A stretch of DNA of 64,000 nucleotides from Rhododendron vialii. Taxonomy: Eukaryota; Streptophyta; Magnoliopsida; Ericales; Ericaceae. Made by a program: the position numbers and the translations under genes. Location of the stretch: positions 3,308,501-3,372,500 of the forward strand of contig NC_080559.1 in assembly GCF_030253575.1 (NCBI RefSeq), given 5' to 3'. How positions within the stretch are numbered: the stretch's first letter is position 1; each line of letters opens with the position of its first letter. The notes under the pieces were generated by a model. That model was given only the letters and a program-made list of their open reading frames with translations, did no database searches and was not told the DNA's origin. Below are positions 36,778 to 47,625 of the stretch, one piece after another.

Positions 36778-39336
36778 TATGGGCAACATGCCCTTAAAAA
36801 AAAAAAATTCCGGTTTTAAGAAGGCCAGGATCGAGGGAGCGCTAGCGGGAACAAGCGCTCGAAATTCGACGGAGTCGTCACTTGGGTTTGAAAGTCCGAC
36901 ACTCAAGGAACCAAATTTGGAACGCCCTACGCGATGTTTGATTTGAAAAAGTGAAAGCACCAGTCCGTCATAACCATATCCGGGTTTGGGAGCCAGGTTA
37001 CGAGAGGAGAAGTGTAACACCCCGTCCCACATCGGAAGTCTACATGGATGATCTTGGGCATAACACAAACCTTATGGGCTACTACTAGTACCTTATGCTT
37101 AAGCTCTTGGGCCATGTGGTGTGGCTTGTGGATCAAAATCAGGGTACTTGGCCAGTGGTTTGCTTGGGGCGTTACAAATGGTATCAGAGCCATCCATGTG
37201 CACGACCATGTGGGCCTTGGAGTTTGGTTTGATTTGGTTGTTGGTTTGATTTGTATTGGTGATTATAGTGTTCAACCCCTCGCGAGGGTGCGAGGCTATA
37301 AAGTTGGGGAGATTGTAACACCCCGTCCCACATCGGAAGTCTACATGGATGATCTTGGGCATATAACAAACCTTATGGGCTACTATTAGTACCTTGTGCT
37401 TAAGCTTTTGGGCCTTGTGGTGTGGCTTGTGGATCAAAATCAGGGTACTGGGCCAGTGGTCTGCTTGGGGCGTTACAAATTGTAACACCCCGTCCCACAT
37501 CGGAAGTCTACATGGATGATCTTGGGCATATAACAAACCTTGTGGGCTACTACTATTACCTTGTGCTTAAGCTTTTGGGCCATGTGGTGTGGCCTGTGGA
37601 TCAAAATCAGGGTACTGGGCTAGCGGTTTGCCTGGGGCATTACAGGAAGGGTTTTAAGGCACCCCTCTCGCCCAATCCGGAGATCAGTTTCTCTTAGGCA
37701 TTTTGTGAAAACATTGCGATTCTTCCTTTTTAATCAGTTTATTAACCAATTAGGGCGGAGAAACAGTTTAACGGGGAATTAAAACTGTAACAATTTGCAG
37801 GATATGACAAAAATAGCACAGATGAATGATTTAACGACTAATAAATGGGATAAAACAGTACATTTATTTGGAATTTGGCACAAATTGGGACAAGCTTGCA
37901 TGCATGGATCTATGTGCATGCAAGCCTTCCAACGCATGCCAAACTCAAACAAACGCGCGTGTGTTGTCTTCGTTCAAACAACTTTGATTTTTTCCCCTTC
38001 TGGGCTCTAGAAAGACCAGTGCTCGCCCAGGGCCAAGCCAGGCAGTTTAACATGTGCAATAAATAAATATAATTTATAGATAAAATGAATTTAATTGAAA
38101 TATACCCCATAAACAGTGTGGGGAGATAAAACAGAGGCTCAAGGCCTGGCTACCCATGCAAAGCCAACCACTGGCAATAAGTCCACTGGCGCGCACAGAT
38201 CAAGCACAGGCGTGCGCCTGTTCTGACTGGACTTCCAGTAGTTGGTGTTGCATTTTTGGGCTCTAAGACATATCCAGAAGCCACCTAGGGGTATTCCAAA
38301 GAAACAGAAAAGCATGCTGAACAATCACTAGCAGTTTTAACATAATAAGTAATGAACATATTTTAGCATGCATCATGGTGATTTAAGAACTACTAAAAAC
38401 ATAAATTACCAACACCCCTGTCCCCACGAAGATCAATGCGTGCTGCCAGAGACTAGCGCCTGCTAAAAGTCAATCAACGCGCGCAGGTGAGTTGATCACA
38501 CGATTCTTGCAACTCTACCAGCTTTAGGACCAATATTGATTACCAATCTTAGCCCTGCTAGTCCCCCTCAGGGATCAAAACAGTAAGTAGAAAAGGCTTT
38601 ATACCTTTGCTTAAAGTTTGAAAATGGATTTGAGCAAGATGTTTAGTGACTGAAAGTAAGAGTATGGGTGGTTGCTTGAGTGGTAGTAAAGTGAATGTGC
38701 TTGAATGGAAGAGAATTAAGGTTTGCTTGCAAGGGATTTATGCTTGAAAGCTAGTAACCCTTTCTTTGAAAGACTAATAGGGGTATTTACAGGAGAGAGT
38801 GGAAGGTGGGAGAAGTGGAGAGACAACCAGCCACATGGGCTGGTTGTGTTTGCTTAGTGGGGAGGATTCACCAAAAGGTGATGGGAGTGGGTGTGAGGGT
38901 GGTGCACCCCAAGCCTTGCAAAATACTGTTCAGATGACCAAAACAGAGCCTCTACAACACAGTAGACCACCTGATCATCACAAAATTCGGCTAGCAAAAA
39001 GGTGATAGGACAGGTGTTAATTGGCATGCGTGTGTCTCGTACTGGGGCGCGCGCAAGCCACCTACCCATGCGCTGGTCAACAATCAAAGCTTTGACCTTT
39101 GACCAACACCTGGCAAGTTGTCTGGCGCACGTGGGTACCAGACTAACCCACGTTGGTCAAACCTAGGTTTAGGGTTTTGACTTAGGGTTTTGAGGTTAAA
39201 AAAAAGGGGTTCCGAACAATCCAAGTTCAAATTTTTTTCATTCTCAAGATTGTCTTTGATCCAATTCATCATTGGGAAAACAAGAAACCGAAAAATAGAG
39301 TAAATCAATTGGGAGACCCAAATTGGAGCGTCTACA
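36778..39336 (-). mobile_element. LTR of the same Ty3-type family, inverted, with a TRIM inside
   Basis: Read on the minus strand it begins TGTAGACGCTCC at 39336 and ends in GGGCATGTTGCCCA near 36780. It matches the solo LTR at 4911-6412 in order: the AAGCAAAGGTATAAAGCC block with TTGATCCCTGAGGGGGAC (about 38560-38620) and GGAGCCAGGTTACGAGAGG (36990-37008). No internal coding region flanks it, so it is probably a solo LTR. Without the TRIM it is about 1.9 kb. A short target duplication is not clean. It appears to interrupt coding-like sequence of the neighbouring gene. It is a fossil. Confidence 0.7.
37013..37644 (+). mobile_element. TRIM retrotransposon with three 164-bp LTR copies
   Basis: Three LTRs of equal length lie at 37013-37176, 37314-37477 and 37481-37644, each starting TGTAACACCCCGTCCCACAT and ending GGGG-CRTTACA. 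After the first LTR comes a tRNA-Met-type primer binding site, TGGTATCAGAGCC, at 37179-37191. A 137-bp non-coding internal part ends in a purine-rich tract, AAAGTTGGGGAGA. Between the second and third LTR only AAT remains. Flanking 5-mers AGAAG and GGAAG match at four of five positions. It sits within the inverted LTR at 36778-39336, whose sequence resumes on both sides. TRIMs encode no protein and move with help from other elements. Confidence 0.88.
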
Positions 39337-39630
39337 ATAGTTCCTCTTTGACGGCACATGGAGCACCATTGAACTGGTACGGGTAACATCAAAGATTTCT
39401 AGACACTCATCAAGTTCACCCAAAAGGTGATAAAAATAGAAAATGCAAACATGTATATATAAAATACTGTGCACCGAGGGATCAAAGATAGGCGAAACAT
39501 CGTAAGATCCTTGTAAGAGAGTCCGGGCTCTGCTTGGGGAAAGAGAGAATCCTAGAAGAGTGGATCAACTTCGATTGTCGAAGAGAACTCTCTTAGAGAA
39601 TAAACTGATGTAGACAGGCGAACCATCGTC
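39337..39630. other. Spacer between LTR and minisatellite
   Basis: Contains the possible minus-strand exon fragment LGELDECLEIFDVTRTSSM noted above. Otherwise nothing recognised. Confidence 0.35.
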
Positions 39631-40234
39631 GGACGGATAGATCGTCACTGATTGAGATTAGACAGATAGATCGTCACTGATTGAGATTAGACAGATAGAT
39701 CGTCACTGGATTGAAATTGAACGAATAGATCGTCACTGAATTGAAATTGGATGGATAGATCGTCATTGATTTGAAATTGGACGAATAGATTGTCGTTGAT
39801 TTAAAATTGGACGGATAGATCGTCACTAGATTGATAATTTGATGGATAGATCATCGTTGATTTTGAAAGTGGATGGATAGATCGCCGCTGGATTGATAAT
39901 TTGATGGATAGATCGTCGTTGATTTGAAATTGAACAGATAGATCGTCGTTGATCTGAAATTGGACGGATAGATCATCATTGATTGATAATTTGACGGATA
40001 GATCGTCGCTGGATTGTTAATCTGACAGATAGATCGTCACTGATTTTGAATTGGACGAATAGACTGTCGTTGACTTTGAATTGGACGGATAGATCGTCGC
40101 TAGATTGAAATTGGACGGATAGATCGTCATTGATTTGAAGGTGGACGGATAGATCGTCGGTGATTGATAATCTGACGGATAGATCGTCGTTGATTTGAAA
40201 TTGGACGAATAGATCGTCGTTGACTTTGAATTGG
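39631..40234. repeat. 30-bp minisatellite, about 20 units
   Basis: The array has the core unit GACGGATAGATCGTCGTTG followed by ATTTGAAATTG, with unit lengths of about 29-32 bp and scattered substitutions. The plus strand has a stop (TAG) in one frame of each unit. On the minus strand a consensus unit can read as ten codons (LSVQFQINDD), but unit length varies, so no long frame exists. It ends just upstream of the PMD gene region. Confidence 0.9.
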
Positions 40235-40889
40235 GAATCCTATGGGGATTAATGTGAACGCAGACGGACCACCGCTGGGTATATTAAGGCCTCAGATTGA
40301 AAATGGAAACTCGGAAGGATCCAAAATTTTTGAAATTCCAGAAATAAGAATCAAAGGGCCGTTGAAAAGCAATAAAGTTGATTGGGCCCGCACTCAATGT
40401 TGATTGGGCCTGAGGCCTAATTCGATCAACGCGCTCTGCACTGGGATTCGTGTGTGCGGGTGGGTTGCTAAAGCTTAAGTCCAGATTAGGCTCAAACCCG
40501 GCCCATACCTATTTTTTACCCTTTTTCTTCCCCGGGATGCTTCAGAAATCGCACAGAACAGTTTTTGAAATTTTGAAAACTCTTTTCTTTCTCAAACTCT
40601 CCCCCTTGACTCCTCTCTTCCACAAACCTCTCAACCTTCGAAACTACAAACCCTCGTACACCCATCCACCCATGACTGAACACAGCAACAGAGGCTGTGG
40701 AGAAGACGTAATTGATTATCCAGAGGATAAATGAGGGCCTATGGGGGTCAAGACAGAGGATCGAACGGTGACAGTGGAGACCACAGGCCAGGGTGCAGCG
40801 GTCACAAGTGACGGAGATGGCGACTGAGGCCAAGAGCAGGAGGTTGAAGACAAAGCACAGCAACGCGCACGTCAGTCACTGAGGAGGTA

Positions 40890-43800
40890 GTGGGGCCTAG
40901 TGTTCAACCGTTGAGTCCCAGTATGGCCGTGGGAGGTTCAGTGGTGACTGGCAGAGGTTTTGATGCTACCGACAACAGTGGGGTTGGAGGTGGCGTCGAC
41001 GATAGCAGTGATGCCAGACTGAGTCGATCCCCGCCGAGGGATTCGGCGAGGGGTAAGGGAGTTGTAATCGAAGAGGAGACGCCCGTAGAAATTTAAATAG
41101 GACCAGTTGAGTTCCAACCGGCAGTGGGGTCTTTGAGCCACGAGCTCGTCTCGAAGGGTGACTTTGCGAAATTCATAGATGACTTTACACCCGTTCAATT
41201 GCTGCGAGATAATCTAGCCATCGTAGCTGCGGTTGTGGCTGCCCGAGAGGAAAGACAAAAGGCCATAGCTTTGGCCCAGGAGGAAAAACGTTTGAGAGAT
41301 GAGGCCAAGAGGGCTTGAGTTGAGGGCGAGGACATTTTGAGAAAGACAGAGGCTACTGAGAGGGCCCGAGCTGAGGCGGAGTTGCCAAGGGTGCCAGCAA
41401 TGACAGTGGCGGCTGGTTTGACGCGTGCCTCCTTTTCAGTGATGGCGTACGTACCGCCTACGCCTCAATTGTTTTTGTCGTTGGGTTTTGCCGCCTACAA
41501 GCCGCGATGAACGGACTACGACGCCGAGCTAGTTCTGAGAGATCTTGAGACTCATATCTCGAGGACTTGGACACAGGTACATTCCCGAAAACCTTTCCTT
41601 ATTCATTTCGCTTGAACATACTTAAATCGATTTGAATAGCATATGATAATTCTTGAACTTTATGGCATGCTTGCATAACTTGAACCAACCATTTGTATTG
41701 CATTGATTATCTGGAACTTGAAAATGAAATCTTGTATGCTGATGTATTTCCATATTGCTTAACTTTGTGCTTGAAACAGGAGAGAGCGAGACAATGGGAC
41801 ATTCGGTGCCATGGAGGCACGAGTAGTTCCCAGGCTTTGTACGGGCGGCTGCCAGAAAGAGTGAGATAGTTGGTGGATGAGGCAGGCTTTGGCCAGTTTG
41901 TATAGATTCTATCCCTAGTTAGGAACGATCACGCTGTCCTCTTTGCACTTGCCAAGAGGTAGAGGGATACCACCAATACCTTCCATTTACAATCTGAGGA
42001 GATGACGATGACGCCTACGGACTTTGCGGCGATCACCAGGCTGAGAGTTAGGGGAGATCCTATCCCGTTCGATACAGGCATCCATGAGATGTAGCGGCAC
42101 TGAGGTGGTTCTTAGGGGAGGTGCCCCTTCTGGATGAAGAAATGGTGAAGTATGAGCAATTCAAGAAGTATCTGAAGAAGAAGAAGGTGACCACAGATCA
42201 GGAGGCAGAGCAAATGGCAATGGCGTACTTGTTATACCTTTTCGACGCTTCCTTTGTTTCCGGGCAGGAGTAGCAAGGTGTACCTGTTGTACTTGCCAGC
42301 GTTGAGGGACTTGAGGACTGCCTCACGCTTTGACTGGGTTGGACCAACGCTTGGCACGGCCTACGGCTTCCTGGGAGACTCGGCGAGGACTGAGCAGGGA
42401 GCGGCTGGATATTAAAGGATCTGGGAGGTATGGTTTCAAAATATAAAGCACAATTTCAATTTTACTTGTATCACTTGATTGCATAGCTTGCTTGAATGTA
42501 TAATTGTATAACTGTATATCCCATGACTGATGCTTTTGAATGCTTGAAAACTATATAGTTCTGGGCTTACAAGGTGCTAAAAATGTACCCTCTGCAAACG
42601 AAGTGTCCCGACCTGAGGACTCTCCCCTGTGCGCTCATCTGAAGCAAGGAGAACATGGGAGAAAAGAAGGGGAAAGGTGACCTGAACGCATTTAGGCTGT
42701 ACTTGGACGATCTTAAAGCCTTGCAGGTATAATACAAAACCCTGATAGTTAATCACGCATGTCTATATTGCTTTAATGCTATCGTTGATCAATATTTGCA
42801 CTGTCTGCTTGTCTTGATTGCAGGTCGAGTGGGATCCCTGGAGAGTGACAGGGCCAGAGCCTGAGTACTTAGCTAGGAGCAAGGCTGTTATAGTGAGCAG
42901 GGTGCTGCTGAAGTCGGCTTTCGGCCGGCAGTGGTATTTAGGCGACCAAGTGACTCGACAATCACTTGGTTTGTCTGAGTTCCAAGTGCCAGGGCCACTC
43001 CCACCCCGTGCGTCACACACTGGAGAGTACATGTAGGCCGAGCTGAAGGAGTACATGAGACCTGACACCGACCTAGCGCGTTACTTGCGACCCAAGCGGG
43101 ATTACACTGCCTACCAGAAAGACCAATTGGCAGGGCCGCTCGGAGTTCGGGATTTCAGGGAGGTCCGGAGTCAGGCTCGTGGAGCTGCTGAGGAGAAGAG
43201 GGCGGCCGCAGAGAGGACATGACGATCTTGTCAGACGGAGTTTGAGCGGTCCGGTGGTAGGCGGGCCACCTGAGCTGCTATGGAAAATAGCGATGGTGGA
43301 CGCGCAAGGCAATCTAGCGGAGGTACACCTTGCAACTGCCAGGGTGGAGCCTGCACCAGTGACTATCCCGATAAGACTTAGCTTCCATTCTTGTCTTTTG
43401 ATAAACTTGAATTAATGTTGGAATCTGATAATCCCAAACTGTATGCAGGTGCTTGTCGAGTGGGTGAACGAGGTTGTTCGTCATATGCTTGCGATGGAGA
43501 AAGTGATTAGAAGAGCGGCAAGAGGCTTGCCATTGGACTTGTACTATCAAGCTCCCAATCCACCACCGGTCTAGTCGCATGTTGTATCGAGGGCTCAGGT
43601 ATACACTCCAAAAAATGATACATTCCATGCTTTCGATACTTGTATTATAGAACTGCTTCTGATACATGTGTTTTGATAGCCCTTTGAATTGATAGCTGAT
43701 AGAATGTACCTGCTTTCAACATTTGATATACAATATACACAATGTATGCTAATGCTTAAAATGTATTGACAATGTAGGCACAGGGCAAGGCGGCTCCTAG

Positions 43801-44226
43801 AAGGAAGAGTGTATGGGTTCCTCCACGGAAGGAAAAGGCAACGAGCACACCTACAACTCTGGCCGCTACCCAGCAATAGACGAGTGTCAAGCAGCCAACC
43901 ACCGGAGACTATCGAAAAGCCTAAAAGGCTGTGGCATGAGCGGATTGAAGTACCAGATGAAGATGCACGAGAAGCCGACCCAGGTGGAGCCAAATCACAA
44001 GAAGAGACAGACGATCATGCCTGAGGTCCTCGAGGATGAGGAGGAAGAAGAGGAGCAAGAAGAAGAAGAGGAAGATGAGGAAGGAGGAGAAGAGGAGGAA
44101 GAGGAAGACAAGGACGAGGACGCGGACGCGAACGGTGGTGGCTTTGACGACTCTGCTGACAATCCGGCATACAAGAAAGATCCTAGAGAGGAGAAAGACG
44201 ACGACGACGACTGGCTCAACGAGTGA
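40890..44226 (+). pseudogene. Plant mobile domain (PMD, aminotransferase-like) gene, broken
   Basis: Six exon-like blocks with AG/GT borders: to 41576, 41780-42427, 42559-42726, from 42824, 43449-43598 and 43778-44226. The first encodes an Ala/Glu/Arg-rich coiled-coil-like region (AAREERQKAIALAQEEKRL). The second carries the PMD signature: LVDEAGFGQFV, then NTFHLQSEEMTMTPTDFAAI, LRVRGDPIPFD and YLPALRDLRTASRFDW. The third has FWAYKVLKMYP, CPDLRTLP and LNAFRLYLDDL. The fourth has VEWDPWRVTGPEPEYLARSK and ASHTGEYM. The last ends in a long Glu/Asp tail and WLNE. PMD proteins occur in Mutator-like and retrotransposon-related elements and in host MAIN/MAIL genes that act in silencing. Several stops and frame changes break this copy. 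No terminal repeats were found, so element or host origin is open. Confidence 0.75.
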
Positions 44227-45503
44227 GGGCTACCATCGAGCCTCGCTTTTACTTTCTGCACTTGCTTTTGATTTCAAGCTTGTGTGCCTAAGTAAATAGC
44301 TTTTGAGTGGGCCGATGTGCCCTAGCTGACATTAGTACTGGGCCTGCGTTCCCTTTTCGACTTGTGGACGAATGTGCCTTGGCAGACATGATATTTTGGT
44401 TTTAGGCGAAGTGCCGTACGTACATTTCCACCGGTAGATATGGAGATGTTATTTGATGTTGAACGACCGATTTTATTTATGGACTGGGTTCAACCCATCA
44501 TATTTAATCCCCCTTTGGCTGGATTAATTAGTCCCAGGCATAACTTATCCGGGCATGAAAACGGATTATCAAACCAAGGCAAACCTTGCTTTTTGTGTCT
44601 ATCTGGGTAGATTAGCTAATCCCCTTGCTATGGCTGCATCCAAACGGGCCAATAGTGTGGTGTTGAAAAGGGATAACGGTGTTTGGGTGGTTGTTGCTGG
44701 TGGAAGGTGCGGTTTTGGGCGGTGGTAAAGGCGACTATGGTGGAGTGAAAGATAATGGGTGATGGTTTAACGTGGTTGTAGCCTAAAGGTAATTAGCAAA
44801 CAATGGCGATGGGTTTTGTGGAAGATGAGTATTGTGTTGGCCAGGCTCAAGGGTGAAAAGGTAAATACAAATCTTCGGTTAACAACATTCACTCAATTTT
44901 GAATCTACATACTTTGAGGAGGTTAAGTGTTTGAGTTTAAACATTAAAGGGCAACTCAGGAATGGGTGATAGTTGAAGGAGGTTTAATGTAATTTACTCA
45001 CAAAATAATAAACCCATCCAACCCTAATTTCCGATTCAAAATCCAACTAATATGTAAAATTGCAAATTTTTCTTCTTGTTTTAAGAACCAAACACAATCC
45101 ATGGTAGCAGTAGGTATATTTTTGACTAATTGGCTCATACTAAGACAGAAATTAATAAAACAAGCAAACCAACTAGTACAATTTTAACAAAGCAATCCAG
45201 AGATTTGCATGGGATCCAAACTTCATACTCCAAGCAAGAAATTAATCAAACAAGTCCAAAATCAGTCTTTTTCCACAATTCCAGATTCTCCACATCACTT
45301 CTTTAAAATCAGTCGTTCAACATCAAATAACATCTTCAAAATCAAAGAACATCAGTTATCAACATCAAAGAGAGAGAGAGAGAAATCGAACCTTGTTCTT
45401 CTTCTCCTGATATTCTTGTTCTTCGTTCTTCTTCTCGTTCGATCGCTCTTCATTTTGAAAGAGTTCATAGAGATTTCTGGTATCTTGTTTGTTGTTTTTT
45501 CGG
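44227..45503. other. Intergenic stretch with a MITE-like fragment
   Basis: Near 44508-44655 a segment running from CCCCCTTTGGCTGGATTAAT to CATCCAAACGGGCC looks like a short transposon relic. Ends are not clean. The first exon of U1C (a Met-Pro-Arg start) was not found here. Confidence 0.35.
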
Positions 45504-47625
45504 GTATTATTGTGACTATTGTGACACTTACCTGACACATGACTCGGTAACCTGTTTTCCTCTATCATTAAGTTCTTGTCCTTTGATATATATATATATT
45601 CTTACCCAAAAAAAGGAAGAAGAGACAAGTGTGTAGAAATATATACTGCATAATCTTTTTTTGGTTACATTTTAGAAGAATCTTCAATAGCCCGATCCCA
45701 ACCCCGCTTGTAGAAAAGGGTTTCAATCTCCTATCCATGAGGGTTGAACCAGCCACCTCACTGAACAATGCAAAATTGCGCATTCGCTTGGCCAACGGCC
45801 GCAGTTTGCTATACTTGGTGAACTGCCACTAAAAGTTCGTGAAACCCTTGAAGATTTTCAAGGGTTGGAGACAAATTACTGATGTTATTCGTTTCAGTCA
45901 TCTCTCTCTTCGAGATTTGTGACCCTCCCAGCAGATTTCCCATATGCCTAAACCACCATTGTTATATGCCAACCCCCCTCCTCAACATCTCCATTAAACT
46001 CATCTTTACAACAAGGTTACGTTTTCTGGAAAAAAAGACCCTAACCCAGATATACGTTTTTTTTGCAAGCCCTTGGTTATTGGTGAGGTTTTAAATAGTT
46101 AAGTTGTAGTCTTATATTTCGAGCCACTCTCCCTTTGCTCTTACAACTACCTTAAAGTTTGTCTATTGATTATTATCTCTCTCTGTTCTCTCTGTTCTTT
46201 CAGGCTACAGGCACAAGGTATATTATTCAAGCATGCTTCTCTCTATTTTTGATGGGTAATGCCACATTATTAAATTTCTCTCATTGGGGTTCTATGAAGG
46301 CAAATGTCAGAACGTATTATCAGCAATTTGAGGCACAACAAAATCAAAGTTTGATCGACCAAAGGATCAAGGAACATCTTGGTCAAACTGCTTTGTACCA
46401 GCAAGTTGGTGCTGCATACACCCAAATGAGGCCCCGTTTGCCTATTCTTCCTACTCCCATGATGCCAATTGCAAGGAATGGCCAATTTCCTGTTAATTCA
46501 CTACCTGGAGTTCGACCACCAGTCTTCCCGAGACCACTTCCTGGTACACCAGGTAAACAATGTAGAAACAGTGTATTGTTTACACATGACATATTTGTGG
46601 GAGTGTAAAGTATGAACACAAATTCATTGACCCCCATCTAATTAGCTGTCAACATCTTTTAGTAATCTGAACTGTTGTTGCATCCAGTTATTGCATGTGG
46701 TTGCATTTGCATGTAGGTCCTGGAATTTTGTGGTACTTGATTCTATGCCAAACTGCCTGCTTGTAATTTAGTTACTTTCACTGTAGACAAGGCCGTGCAT
46801 GTAAGGAATATCTACTTGGTTTACTTGTGGGGATATACCTTTAGGAGACTGATGTTCAGGACTGGCAATATGTTTTTTCTGTCTACTACCGCTGGTGAAA
46901 AAGAACTGTTTTGAAACAAACAGAATTTGATAGGGATTGTTAAGGATGTGAATATCTCCATATGACTATTATCTAGAATATACCCTTTGCTTGTAAATGG
47001 TGTAAAGCGTGGGAAGTGTCATGAGAGAGGCTATTTGAGAGACGAAAATCTTAATGGTTGTATCTATGCTCCGATAAACTTGTCAATGTGTTCTCCATCT
47101 GGATATTTAGATGTATGTTGTTGGTTTATACGATGTTTTATACTGATTTTATGCGGTCACATAGACTAGCAAGCTCTTTTTGTGTATGCTTCTGATTTAA
47201 ATGGGCAATTTTATTTTTTTTGGGGGTATGCTTCTAAGCATGCTATGCTTGATCAAATTACCGGCACTATGTTCCCAATAGACTTATCCAATTGCTTTGA
47301 ATGTGTCATCTATCTTGCTTTGTGGGATGTTTTCTCTGATTTCTGTTAACATTGTCAAGTTAGGTGTCCGCTCTTATTATGCCACCGATAGGTGGCGCCA
47401 CCTGTTGCTCCAATGCCTGGTCAAGTTAATGGTCTCCCAAGACCACCACCAATGAGTGGCCCCACAGGAGTTCCAGGAAGCATGGCGACACCCACTGCTA
47501 GTGGCGCCACCTCAATGGTTTTTCCAGTTACATATCAGGCTTCTTCAGCGGCACCCACAAGTGGAAGTGGTGGTGGTTTCGACTTGAATGCTCAACCTCC
47601 TGAGGCTAATCACTTGACTGGTTAA
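45504..47625 (+). pseudogene. U1 snRNP-C (U1C) pseudogene
   Basis: Pieces of plant U1C, the U1 snRNP protein that helps recognise 5' splice sites, lie in order. 45504-45546 encodes YYCDYCDTYLTHDS, the first half of the matrin-type zinc finger with both Cys. 46204-46217 is a 14-nt block encoding GYRHK with the last finger His. 46300-46552 encodes ANVRTYYQQFEAQQNQSLID, RIKEHLGQTALYQQVGAAYT and the Pro-rich start. About 47362-47625 gives the Pro/Gly-rich tail to a stop. Damage: the acceptor before 45504 reads CGG instead of CAG; the part encoding PSVRKQHNA, with a zinc-binding His, is absent; a one-base shift lies near 47391-47396, beside an in-frame TAG at 47389; no start exon was found. Introns are retained. 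Function as a snRNP protein is very unlikely. Confidence 0.85.
45655..45815 (-). mobile_element. Possible tRNA-derived SINE
   Basis: Read on the minus strand, CCGTTGGCCAAGCGAATGCG resembles an A box and GGCTGGTTCAACCCTC a B box of an RNA polymerase III promoter. The 3' side runs into an A-rich tail (poly-T on plus near 45655). It lies in the U1C copy where the finger exon is missing. No target duplication was resolved. Confidence 0.35.

Noticed and set aside
39631-40234. CRISPR-like array
   Set aside because: Units are contiguous with no unique spacers, in a plant genome; it is a minisatellite.
43995-44299. Long overlapping frames on both strands with Ser-rich and Arg/Lys-rich products
   Set aside because: They are shadows of the acidic GAG/GAT-rich exon of the PMD gene.
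45209-45535. Membrane-like frame of 108 codons upstream of U1C
   Set aside because: It overlaps the U1C finger block in another frame and its hydrophobic part is a CT-rich tract.
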